Assembly (NCBI GenBank): GCA_029865465.1
Contig: JAOUGW010000002.1
Location: 1-43,706, forward strand
Length of the DNA: 43,706 bases
From: Gammaproteobacteria bacterium
Lineage (GTDB): Bacteria > Pseudomonadota > Gammaproteobacteria > Steroidobacterales > Steroidobacteraceae
Direction of reading: 5' to 3'
Position 1 is the first letter of the stretch. Each line of letters starts with the position of its first letter. The notes under the pieces are model-generated. The model saw only the letters and a program-made list of their open reading frames with translations. It was not told the origin of the DNA and ran no database searches. Below, in pieces: positions 8,133-16,407 of this stretch. Both the position numbers and the translations under genes were made by a program.

Positions 8133-9463
8133 TGCGCAACATCCTGTTCGCCCTGTTCACGCTCGCGCCGCTGGCATCGAGCGCGGGCGCCGCGGAGCTG
8201 CCGGCCGTCGTGCACAAGCCGACCGCGGACGTGTATGCCCAGCCCAGGTTCGATGCGCCGAAGCTCGCGACCCTGCAGCGTGACACGGAGGTCAGGATTT
8301 CCGCGCAGCAGGGGCTGTGGTACCAGTTACTGCTGTCCGCCGGGGCGCCGGGCTTCGTGCGCGTCAATGACGTGCGCGTGGCCTATGCCGGAGCAGAGGA
8401 TGGCGAAGCCAACCTGCGTGTGCTGATGGGAGGCAAGGCCGGCAAGGGCCGCGTCACCGAGACCGCCGGCGTGCGCGGCATCGACGAGAGCGATCTGCGA
8501 TCCGCATCGCTCAACCAGGCGCAACTGGACGCGATGGTCGGTCATCGGGTCGATGGATCCGCGGCTGCCGCGTATGCCGCGGAGCAGGGCTGGCAGGCGA
8601 CACGCGTGGCGTATGCCGGGGAGGCCAGGGCCGCGAAGAAGTCCGGGAATCCGCCAGCGGAGCCCGCGGCTTCGAAGACGGAGCTGGCGAGATCCGTGGG
8701 TGGCCTGCTCGGTTCACTGGGGGTCAATGTCGGCACGAAGCTGGACACGGCCGCCAAGGTGGCGCCGAAGTCCGAGGACGAGCTGGCCGCGGAGGAAATC
8801 GCGCTCGGCCCGGAACTCGCAGGCCGAATTCTCGGCGCGCGCCCGTTGTGGAGCGATGAAGGCGCGCAGCAGCATGTCAACCTCGTCGGACGCTGGGTCG
8901 CGTCGCAGACTAGTCGTCCCGGGCTGCCATGGACCTTTGGCGTGATCGACACGCCCGAGGTCAACGCATTCGCTGCGCCGGGCGGCTTCATCCTGGTCAC
9001 GCGCGGCCTGTACCAGCTGTTGTCGTCGGACAGCGAGCTCGCGGCGGTGCTCGGGCACGAAATCAGTCATTGCGTGCAGCGCGATCACTACAACGTGATC
9101 CACAAGCAGGAAGTGACGGCCGCCGGCAAGGACCTGGCGATGCAGGACGTCAGCGCCGGCAACGACAGCGTCGCCGGCAGCTACGCGCGGCGTTACGCCG
9201 AGAAGCACGGCGCCGCCATCATGCTGACATCACTGGATCGCAACGCGGAGTATCGCGCGGACGAAGCCGCGGAATTCTATCTCGCCCGAGCCGGCATGAA
9301 TCCGCTGGCCTTATATGCAGTCCTGCAGAAACTCACCGCACTCGGCAGCGAGTCGGCGAGCCTGGCGCAGCTCTACAAGACGCACCCGCCGCTGGCTGGG
9401 CGGCTCGATCGCATCGATCAGCGCGGGCTTGGCGCGCTGGAAACCTACGCGACGCGCGAGTGA
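8132..9463 (+). CDS. M48-family zinc metalloprotease with N-terminal bacterial SH3-like domain
   Basis: Zinc motif HEISH (VLGHEISHCVQRDH), downstream YRADEAAEFYLARAGMNP; SH3-like VHKPTADVYAQPRFDAPKLATLQRDTEVRI. Start overlaps the stop of the CHASE2 gene. Confidence 0.9.
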   Translation: MRNILFALFTLAPLASSAGAAELPAVVHKPTADVYAQPRFDAPKLATLQRDTEVRISAQQGLWYQLLLSAGAPGFVRVNDVRVAYAGAEDGEANLRVLMGGKAGKGRVTETAGVRGIDESDLRSASLNQAQLDAMVGHRVDGSAAAAYAAEQGWQATRVAYAGEARAAKKSGNPPAEPAASKTELARSVGGLLGSLGVNVGTKLDTAAKVAPKSEDELAAEEIALGPELAGRILGARPLWSDEGAQQHVNLVGRWVASQTSRPGLPWTFGVIDTPEVNAFAAPGGFILVTRGLYQLLSSDSELAAVLGHEISHCVQRDHYNVIHKQEVTAAGKDLAMQDVSAGNDSVAGSYARRYAEKHGAAIMLTSLDRNAEYRADEAAEFYLARAGMNPLALYAVLQKLTALGSESASLAQLYKTHPPLAGRLDRIDQRGLGALETYATRE

Positions 9464-9536
9464 GCGCCGGGACGCATTCGGGTGCTGCGTCGCAGTCATG
9501 CAGGGCAGTGCAGCGGAGGCGGACGAGGAACGTTCG

Positions 9537-9662
9537 TCAGGCCGGTCGTGGCGGGGGCTCGTCCTTCTGCTGCTGACGGCGCTGCTGCTTCTCTTCGCGC
9601 TTCTTCTTCGCGGCCTCTTCGCGCTGCTTCTTCTGCTGCGAGTAATTCGGGGGTCTGGGCAT
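9537..9662 (-). CDS. 41-aa highly charged small protein (absent from the ORF track)
   Basis: Manual translation: MPRPPNYSQQKKQREEAAKKKREEKQQRRQQQKDEPPPRPA*. It has an ATG start and a TGA stop. Confidence 0.5.
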   Translation of the reverse strand: MPRPPNYSQQKKQREEAAKKKREEKQQRRQQQKDEPPPRPA

Positions 9663-9818
9663 GGAGTCTCCACTTGCAATCGTGACTATCGAGCAGGGTA
9701 ACGGTTGCACGGTCCGGGGAACAGTGGTGGCCGTGGCGGGGAGGCCGGGGACCGCCTGCGGATGCTAGGCTCTGGAGGGCGGACGAACCACTGCCCCTCC
9801 AGCGAGGATCAAGACAAC

Positions 9819-10922
9819 GTGTTCGACATCACTGCCTCCGTGCGGCTGCGTCCCTCCCCGTATTATGAAGCCACGCTGGCCGAGGGCGTCACCGGGTTCC
9901 AGCCGTATAACCGCATGCTCCTGCCCACGAGCTTCGGCGATCCGGAAGCGGAATACTGGCGCTTGATCAAGGGTGTCGTGCAATGGGACGTCGGCTGCGA
10001 GCGGCAGGTGCAGCTGACGGGGCCGGACGCCGGGCGGCTCGCGCAGATCCTGAGTCCTCGCGACCTGACCCGTTGCAGGGCAGGCCAGGGCAAGTACGTG
10101 CCGCTGTGCAACCACGCGGGCGTGCTGATCAATGACCCGGTCCTGCTCAAGCTCGACGAGGACCGTTACTGGCTGTCGATCGCGGATTCTGACATCTGGC
10201 TCTGGGCGCAGGCGATCGCCGCCGAGCGCCGGCTCGACGTCGAGATCAGCGAACCCGACGTCTCGCCATTGGCGGTACAGGGGCCACGAGGCGAGGACGT
10301 GGTCGCTGCGATCTTCGGTGACTGGGTACGCGAGCTGAAGTACTTCTGGTTCCGTGAGACTGCAATCGAGGGCATCCCGCTCGTGGTCGCACGCTCGGGC
10401 TGGTCGAAGCAGGGGGGATTCGAGCTGTACCTGATGGACGGAGCACGCGGCACGCAGCTGTGGAATATCGTCAAGGAAGCCGGCAGGCGCTGGGACATCG
10501 GCCCCGGCGCGCCCAACACCTGCGAGTGGGTGGAGAGCGGACTGCTGTCTTTCGGCGCCGACACCGATGACGCCACGAACCCTTACGAAGTGCGCCTGGG
10601 CAAGTACGTGGAATTACAGGTGCCGGACGAGGTGATCGGCATACAGGCGTTGCGCCGCATCCATGCCGCAGGTCCCCGGCGTCACCAGCTCGGCCTGGTG
10701 CTGCACGGGCACGAGCCGATCGCGCTGCGCTCGAGCTGGCACACGATCCGCAAGGGCAACGAGAACGTGGGTAGCCTCACCAACTGCATGTGGTCCTACC
10801 GTCTCAAGCGGAACATCGGCTATGCATTGATCTCGATGGCCTGCAACCCGGGCGACGCTGTTGAGGTCATTCACGAGGGGCGGCCGCTCGCCGGCGCCCT
10901 GACGGGGTTGCCGTTCCTCTAG
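9819..10922 (+). CDS. GcvT-family (aminomethyltransferase-fold) demethylase, DmdA-like
   Basis: SPYYEATLAEGVTGFQPYNRMLLPTSFGDPEAEYWRLIKGVVQWDVGCERQVQLTGPDA, LKLDEDRYWLSIADSD, VARSGWSKQGGFELY, terminal LTGLPFL. This resembles the DmdA pattern. GTG start chosen for family-sized length. Confidence 0.75.
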   Translation: MFDITASVRLRPSPYYEATLAEGVTGFQPYNRMLLPTSFGDPEAEYWRLIKGVVQWDVGCERQVQLTGPDAGRLAQILSPRDLTRCRAGQGKYVPLCNHAGVLINDPVLLKLDEDRYWLSIADSDIWLWAQAIAAERRLDVEISEPDVSPLAVQGPRGEDVVAAIFGDWVRELKYFWFRETAIEGIPLVVARSGWSKQGGFELYLMDGARGTQLWNIVKEAGRRWDIGPGAPNTCEWVESGLLSFGADTDDATNPYEVRLGKYVELQVPDEVIGIQALRRIHAAGPRRHQLGLVLHGHEPIALRSSWHTIRKGNENVGSLTNCMWSYRLKRNIGYALISMACNPGDAVEVIHEGRPLAGALTGLPFL

Positions 10923-10939
10923 CCTCCGGGTCAGTGCGC

Positions 10940-12244
10940 TCACGGCCTGCCGGTCGGCGGTTCCAGCGCGTCTGCAGGCACCGCGACCGGGTGCTTGCGG
11001 AAGATTGCAGTGATGCCGAACAGCATGATGGCGATTGCGCCCAGCAGCGCGTAGTTCTGCACGAAGCTCGTGTACTCGGACAGGCTGCCGAATGTCTTCG
11101 AGCCCGCGGAGTGGCCGAGGTTGGCCATCGACATGTAGACCGCGAACTGCGTGGCCGAGATGCGAGTGGAGCAGATGCTCATGGCCAGGGCGATGACGCA
11201 GACCATCGTGACAGGCTGCATCAGCACGTACGCCGACAGCATGAACAGCACGTAGGTGCTGTTGGTCCAGAGTTGCTGGGTTCCGGCCAGCAGGAATGCG
11301 TGTACGCAGACCACGCCGATGGTCAGCAGCAGCATGGTCCTGGCGCCGAAGCGGTCGATCAGCGGCCCGAGCGCGAGCGCCGCAAAGGCTCCGGTGAGCC
11401 CCATCACGGCCACGAGTTGTGACCACTGGGCCGTCGTGAACGAAAAGAGCTTTACGGCTGCGATCGGCATCAGGGCCTCGCCGTAGCCAGTGACCACTCC
11501 GTCGAAGAACATGATCAGCGATACGACGAGGCTGGTGCGTCCCCAGAGCACCGCGTTCAGGTCCTGCGCGACGCTCTTGAACGAGCTTGCGACACTGCGT
11601 TGACCCACGGCCTCGCCCTGTGTCCAGGGCAGCAGGCGCTCGCCCTCACGTTCCCGCACGAAGAAGAAAGCGATCAGGACCAGGCCCGCACCGGCCGCGG
11701 CGACCACTCCAGTGACGGCCAGGCCGTACTTGACGAGCAGGGTTCCCGAGAGCGCGGCCGTTACCGCCCACCCGACGGCCTTGCCACAGCTCATGAACGC
11801 ATTGATCCGGCCGTGCTCGGACTCGGGCACGAGATCGATCGCCATGCCGTCCACGGCCACGTCCTGGGTGGCCGTGAACGAATTGATGACGACACCGAGC
11901 GCCGTCAGCAGCCCGATCTGCGCCATGGGGTCGTCGATGACAGCCAGGCTCAGGAGGCTCAGCACAAGCCCGAACTGGGCGCCGAGTACCCACGGGCGGC
12001 GACTGCCCATCGGCCGGTAGGCGAATCGATCCATGAGCGGGCCGGTGACCAGCTTGAAAGCCCACGGCAGCACGATGATCGCAAGGTAGGAGGCGATGGC
12101 GCCGCTGCTGGCCCCCTGGCTCGCCAGCCAGGCCGGCATGGCGATGTGCAGGAGGCCCTTTGGAATGCCCTGCGCAAAGTAGAGCGCCGCGCCGCTTGCA
12201 TAGCGCACGGCCGGGCTCCTCGACATGTAGAGCGTCGACGCCAT
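10940..12244 (-). CDS. Major facilitator superfamily transporter (AmpG/PAT-like)
   Basis: Multiple TM helices; AALYFAQGIPKGLLHIAMPAWLASQGAS, FTATQDVAVDGMAIDLVPESEHGRINAFM. Confidence 0.85.
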   Translation of the reverse strand: MASTLYMSRSPAVRYASGAALYFAQGIPKGLLHIAMPAWLASQGASSGAIASYLAIIVLPWAFKLVTGPLMDRFAYRPMGSRRPWVLGAQFGLVLSLLSLAVIDDPMAQIGLLTALGVVINSFTATQDVAVDGMAIDLVPESEHGRINAFMSCGKAVGWAVTAALSGTLLVKYGLAVTGVVAAAGAGLVLIAFFFVREREGERLLPWTQGEAVGQRSVASSFKSVAQDLNAVLWGRTSLVVSLIMFFDGVVTGYGEALMPIAAVKLFSFTTAQWSQLVAVMGLTGAFAALALGPLIDRFGARTMLLLTIGVVCVHAFLLAGTQQLWTNSTYVLFMLSAYVLMQPVTMVCVIALAMSICSTRISATQFAVYMSMANLGHSAGSKTFGSLSEYTSFVQNYALLGAIAIMLFGITAIFRKHPVAVPADALEPPTGRP

Positions 12245-12544
12245 GGTTCTGTCCCCCTGCCAGGCGACCGCTGTGCGGAAAGCGCCGGCCTGTCGTTCTT
12301 GTTGCACTCAGATTCTAGCGCGTCAGAACCATGCCGGAACATGGATGTCCGACCTCGCCCGGGACGATGCGGATTTCGATCCGGTCGCGACTGGCGCAAG
12401 GCCGGCCAGGCGCTACCCGGGCCGCATCTCCAGCCACGCCTTGTTCGAAGATCGGGCGAATGTCAGAGTCTTTGACTGCATCCAAGCCGGTGTTGCACGA
12501 TAGCCCCGGATCGATCGATACCAACATCAGCAGGGGAGATCAAT

Positions 12545-12913
12545 ATGAAGCGACTCACGGTAGTGCTGGCAGCCCTGGTGGGTTTATTCGTGCTCGCGAA
12601 TACCGCCGAAGCGACGGTCCTGCGGGTCGTCGTGGTTGAAACCAACGACGTGACCGCCTACATGGGGCAGTTGAACACTCTCAAAGCGAGCCTGCAGCGC
12701 CTCGGCAGCAAGTCGACGGTGCGGGCCTGGCGCGCGCGCTTTGCGGGCCCGAACGCGGGCTCGATCGTCGTTGCGGTCGAGTATGCCGACATGGCGACCT
12801 TCGCAGCGGAGGACTCCATGATCGCGAAGGACGCGGAATACCAGGCGACGCTCAAGAGCATGAGCCAGATGCGCAAGATCGTCTCGGACAGCCTGTACGA
12901 AGAGCTGAAATAG
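12545..12913 (+). CDS. Small secreted hypothetical protein
   Basis: Signal peptide MKRLTVVLAALVGLFVLANTAEA, then a ferredoxin-like alpha/beta domain (VLRVVVVETNDVTAYMGQLNTLKASLQRLG); RBS caggggaga. Confidence 0.65.
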   Translation: MKRLTVVLAALVGLFVLANTAEATVLRVVVVETNDVTAYMGQLNTLKASLQRLGSKSTVRAWRARFAGPNAGSIVVAVEYADMATFAAEDSMIAKDAEYQATLKSMSQMRKIVSDSLYEELK

Positions 12914-13039
12914 CCGATGCGCGGCCGGTCGCCGTCGTCCGGCGGCAACTGGCGCCTGCCCGGACGGGGAAATGAACCAGAAGCCGGCTGCCGGCTCCGT
13001 GGACACGATCCCGAGTCGATTGCGCCCGGTCGGGCCTGG

Positions 13040-13462
13040 TCAACGCTGGGCGCCGGACGCGTAAGCGTCCGGCCAGAGCTGGTTGCGCAGCTTCTGCGGG
13101 TCTGCCAGCACGTTCGCGCGTGATCTGGCAACCTCCGCGCCGCGCAGAGGTTCGAAATTCTCTGGCAATGTGTCCCGGTTGTACTCGAGGAGCAGCCAGT
13201 TCAGGACGGCCGCCAGTTCGTCGTCGCTGAGTGGAGCCTGCGCCGCGCCAGGCACGCGGGCGATGTAGTCCCGCCCTTCGGCCGATGCCACGATGCGACC
13301 GAGTGGACCCGACAGCGACGGCACGTCGGGCGGAACGCCGCTGGCGTCCACAAGGTGACACCCGGCGCAGTGCATCAGGTAGTCAGACCGGGGATTCGCG
13401 AGCGAGGGCGCCGCCAGCGCCAGCAGCGAGCCGGCAACGAGTCCGGTGAGGAAGCGTCGCAA
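13040..13462 (-). CDS. Monoheme c-type cytochrome downstream of the TTQ amine dehydrogenase genes
   Basis: Signal peptide, single CAGCH heme motif, C-terminal PQKLRNQLWP. Apparent TTG start, 7-nt gap from the light-chain stop. Confidence 0.8.
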   Translation of the reverse strand: MRRFLTGLVAGSLLALAAPSLANPRSDYLMHCAGCHLVDASGVPPDVPSLSGPLGRIVASAEGRDYIARVPGAAQAPLSDDELAAVLNWLLLEYNRDTLPENFEPLRGAEVARSRANVLADPQKLRNQLWPDAYASGAQR

Positions 13463-13469
13463 GACGGGA

Positions 13470-14012
13470 TCACCCTTGGCCGCCAGCCTCGCCGAGCACG
13501 ATCCCGACGGTGCAGTGATACGCGCGGCTTTCGGTGCCGAAGCACCAGATCACGCTGCTGCTCTTGCTCGGGTAATACACCGGCCGTGCCCGCTCGGTAT
13601 TGTGGCAGTGACAGCGATTGCAGAATGCCTTGCCGCAGCAGTCGTTGTAGGAAATCAGGTAGTCTCGGTCATCCACCGGATTGCGACAGGTGCCGACCCA
13701 GGTGATGGGCGACGGCTCGGCGCCGGGCGGGCAGGAAGTGTGCGTGCCGCCGCAGCAGCTGCACAACGTGCCGCTCAGCGCGCAATAACGCCAGTAGTCG
13801 CAGCTCTGCGGGTCACCGAGCTCGGCGACTGATTCCGCGGCGAAGGCCCGCACGACCGGCAACAGGGGCAGCACCGCCGCGCCTGTCAGCACCGTGCCCA
13901 GCCGGGCCAGGAAACTGCGGCGTGAAGTCGTCCTGGCCAGCTTGCGGCTGCCTTCTCTGGTCTTGCGATCCAGCCATTGCCAGGTTCCATCGACGATCTT
14001 CGAGTTCTTCAT
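13470..14012 (-). CDS. mauA/aauA-like: TTQ amine dehydrogenase light (beta) chain, methylamine/aromatic amine dehydrogenase family
   Basis: Tat-type leader (TSRRSFLARLGTVLTGAAVLPLL). Cys-rich body QSCDYWRYCALSGTLCSCCGG...ITWVGTCRNP...YLISYNDCCGKAFCNRCHC...VIWCFGTESRAYHCT retains both TTQ tryptophan contexts. Confidence 0.93.
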   Translation of the reverse strand: MKNSKIVDGTWQWLDRKTREGSRKLARTTSRRSFLARLGTVLTGAAVLPLLPVVRAFAAESVAELGDPQSCDYWRYCALSGTLCSCCGGTHTSCPPGAEPSPITWVGTCRNPVDDRDYLISYNDCCGKAFCNRCHCHNTERARPVYYPSKSSSVIWCFGTESRAYHCTVGIVLGEAGGQG

Positions 14013-14638
14013 GTTGGCTGTCCCTTGAGGGCGGCTTCCTCCTGGCGGTCCGCGATTCCAGCAAACTCCTGCAGCGACCGGATGCCAGACCGCATCGATT
14101 CCACCAGGCTTTCGAGGTGTTCCCGCGTGTTCACGAGGCCCTTGCTCTTCAATACGCCGTCGCCGCCGATCAGGATGGCGAACGGGAGCTTGCTGACCGC
14201 GTAGCTCAGGCCGAGCGCCTGCGATACGACGTAAGGATACGCGTCGATGCGCAGATCGCGGACGTAGGCCCGGTGCTGCTCGAGCTTGTCGCCGTCGCTC
14301 GCGAATACCAGCCGCAGGCGCTCGGCCTGCGCCATGGACAGTGCCGTCGGCACGAGTGCCTTGCAGACCGGACAGGTCGGCGAAACCCACAGCACCAGTG
14401 TCGCGCGCCCGTCCGGGCCCGGTCCGCCCACGCTCACCTCCGCGCCGCTCAGGTCGCGATAGGCGGCTGGCTGAGTGCGTTCGCCGACCTTCGGCCCGGT
14501 CGTTGGCATCAGCGCTCCGGCCGGCGATACCCGCTCGTGCAGCACGCCAACCTGCCGCGCCAGCGCCAGCACGACCAGCGCCAGCACGATGACGACGCAC
14601 CAGAGCACGGCGTTGGATATCAGCAACGCGTCAGTCAC
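14009..14638 (-). CDS. mauD/aauD-like: MauD-like thioredoxin-fold disulfide protein for TTQ dehydrogenase maturation
   Basis: N-terminal TM anchor, LVLWVSPTCPVCKALVPTALSMAQAERLRLVFASDGD. 4-nt overlap with the light-chain start. GTG start. Confidence 0.88.
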   Translation of the reverse strand: MTDALLISNAVLWCVVIVLALVVLALARQVGVLHERVSPAGALMPTTGPKVGERTQPAAYRDLSGAEVSVGGPGPDGRATLVLWVSPTCPVCKALVPTALSMAQAERLRLVFASDGDKLEQHRAYVRDLRIDAYPYVVSQALGLSYAVSKLPFAILIGGDGVLKSKGLVNTREHLESLVESMRSGIRSLQEFAGIADRQEEAALKGQPT

Positions 14639-15182
14639 GCAGCCTTCTCCACGACGAGATCGCCGCGCCGTTGCGCAGCAACTGGGAGACCCCGGCGTGC
14701 AGCAAGCCGCAAGCCGCCAGGGCCAGGGCGAGCGTGAGCCAGTCGTAGCGACCGAGCTCACGGCTTGCCGCCGGCAACGTTGCGAGCACAGCCAGGGCGC
14801 CGAGTAACAGGTTGCGTGCCACCAGCCACCAGGACAGTGGCTGGTCCTCGCCCGCTGCGCCGCCGAACCCGCAGCCGCAGCTGATGTGGACACGACCACG
14901 CCAAAGGTTGATCGCAATGGCGCAGGCATAGAGAGCCAGCAATCCTGCGGTGAGGACCGCAACGGTATCGATTTCGTGTCCCGTGAGCCAGGCGAGGCCC
15001 AGCGAGGCCTCGAGCACCGGGATCAGCGCTGCCGTGGGACGCAGTAACGAGCCGGGCAGCAACCGGTAATCGCCCAGTGCGGCAATGAACCTTTCCCGCG
15101 CGGCGACCTTGTGCCATGCCGAAAGCAGCAGCAACAGTGCGCACGCGACCGCGATCACGAGCCTGAACAAAGGATCAATCAT
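14631..15182 (-). CDS. mauE/aauE-like: MauE-like methylamine utilisation membrane protein
   Basis: DoxX-like/MauE TM pattern (LLLLSAWHKVAARERFIAALGDYRLLP...VLEASLGLAWL, CGCGFGG). 8-nt overlaps with both neighbours. Confidence 0.85.
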   Translation of the reverse strand: MIDPLFRLVIAVACALLLLLSAWHKVAARERFIAALGDYRLLPGSLLRPTAALIPVLEASLGLAWLTGHEIDTVAVLTAGLLALYACAIAINLWRGRVHISCGCGFGGAAGEDQPLSWWLVARNLLLGALAVLATLPAASRELGRYDWLTLALALAACGLLHAGVSQLLRNGAAISSWRRLRD

Positions 15183-16308
15183 TGGGCGTCAGCGTCTGCA
15201 GCAGGGCGCCGTTGACGCCCGGTTTCTCGATGGTGTGCAGCAGCGCGAGCTTGAGCCCGTCATAGATGTTCAGCTTGTGGTCCTTGTCGAGCACGTACAG
15301 CCGGGGGGATGGTTCCTGGCTCGAGAGGATGCCTTCCGCGGCGACCGGCAGTACCTCGCGCGCGACACGCTTGCGGCGGCTGGTATCAAACACCCAGATT
15401 TCCGTGCCTTCGGCGTCCTGCGTGTCGACCTTCCCCTTGTGCATCAGTGAGTACAGGAGAGACGTATTGCGGTGCATGGTGAAAGGCTGGTCGCCTCCCG
15501 GCCGCCACTGTTCCTTCTCGCCCCCGTCTTCCTTGTCCTCGGCATTCAGCATCGACCAGGCCTCGCCGACCTTGATGCGGTCACCGTCCACTCCGACTTC
15601 GCGCACCAGTCCATCGTGCGTGATCAGCATCCAGCCGCCACTGGAGCGCACGACCCGGTCGAAGACCGGGTCCTGTTCCATCACGAAGAACGATTCGCTG
15701 CGGACGCGCCCGGCCTCCTTGCCGTTCTTGTCCAGCGTGATGAACTGCAGGGTGCCGTCGCCGCAGAGCATCAGGAATCCCCGCGGACCGGCGGGCATGA
15801 TGATGCCGCAGCCGGGCGTCGAAATCTCCGCCGTCAACTTGCGCTCGACGACGTCCACCACGCTGACGGATTGCGCTGGCGTCATGTTGAAGACCACTAC
15901 ATGACGCTCGTCGTCCAGCAGTGCGATGTGCTGGCGTATGGGCAGCGCCGCCGCCTTGTCGGGGATGTCGATTTCCGCCTTGGTCGTGAGATCGCGCATG
16001 TCGATCACGGTCAGCACGTCGCTGCGCGTGCCGCGCACGCCACGCGCATAGAACGAATCGACGAAATAGGCTTCCTTCCGCGACGGCAGCGTGACCACGG
16101 CTGGAGTAAACACGCTGTGCGAGATCAGGCCCTTCATCTGCTGGTCTGCGGCATCGAAAATGTAGCTGGCTTCCCAGCCGTTCATCATGAACCAGCTCGG
16201 CTGCGGCTCGGGCAGCACCGTCTTGCCGACCGTTTCGGCCCGCAGCGGCGTGACGAAAAACTGGCTCGCCATTGCGAGCAACAGGGCCGGCAACATGACG
16301 ACGCGCAT
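15175..16308 (-). CDS. mauB/aauB-like: TTQ amine dehydrogenase heavy (alpha) chain, beta-propeller
   Basis: Signal peptide then propeller repeats; GFLMLCGDGTLQFITLDKNGKEAGRVRSESFFVMEQDPVFD, EAWSMLNAEDK...WRPGGDQPFTMHRNTSLLYSLMHKGK, EGTEIWVFDTSRRKRVAR. Confidence 0.9.
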   Translation of the reverse strand: MRVVMLPALLLAMASQFFVTPLRAETVGKTVLPEPQPSWFMMNGWEASYIFDAADQQMKGLISHSVFTPAVVTLPSRKEAYFVDSFYARGVRGTRSDVLTVIDMRDLTTKAEIDIPDKAAALPIRQHIALLDDERHVVVFNMTPAQSVSVVDVVERKLTAEISTPGCGIIMPAGPRGFLMLCGDGTLQFITLDKNGKEAGRVRSESFFVMEQDPVFDRVVRSSGGWMLITHDGLVREVGVDGDRIKVGEAWSMLNAEDKEDGGEKEQWRPGGDQPFTMHRNTSLLYSLMHKGKVDTQDAEGTEIWVFDTSRRKRVAREVLPVAAEGILSSQEPSPRLYVLDKDHKLNIYDGLKLALLHTIEKPGVNGALLQTLTPND

Positions 16309-16407
16309 CTTTCTTTTCCCCCCGGAATCCAGTGGCTCTGTCCCGAGCCGTTGGCACCGGGCGGAGTATAGGCACAAACCAGGGCCATTCGCGCGAGTCT
16401 CCTTTCC

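Noticed and set aside
13040-13462. Calling the cluster cytochrome MauG
   Set aside because: Only one CxxCH and about 140 aa; MauG is a larger diheme protein.
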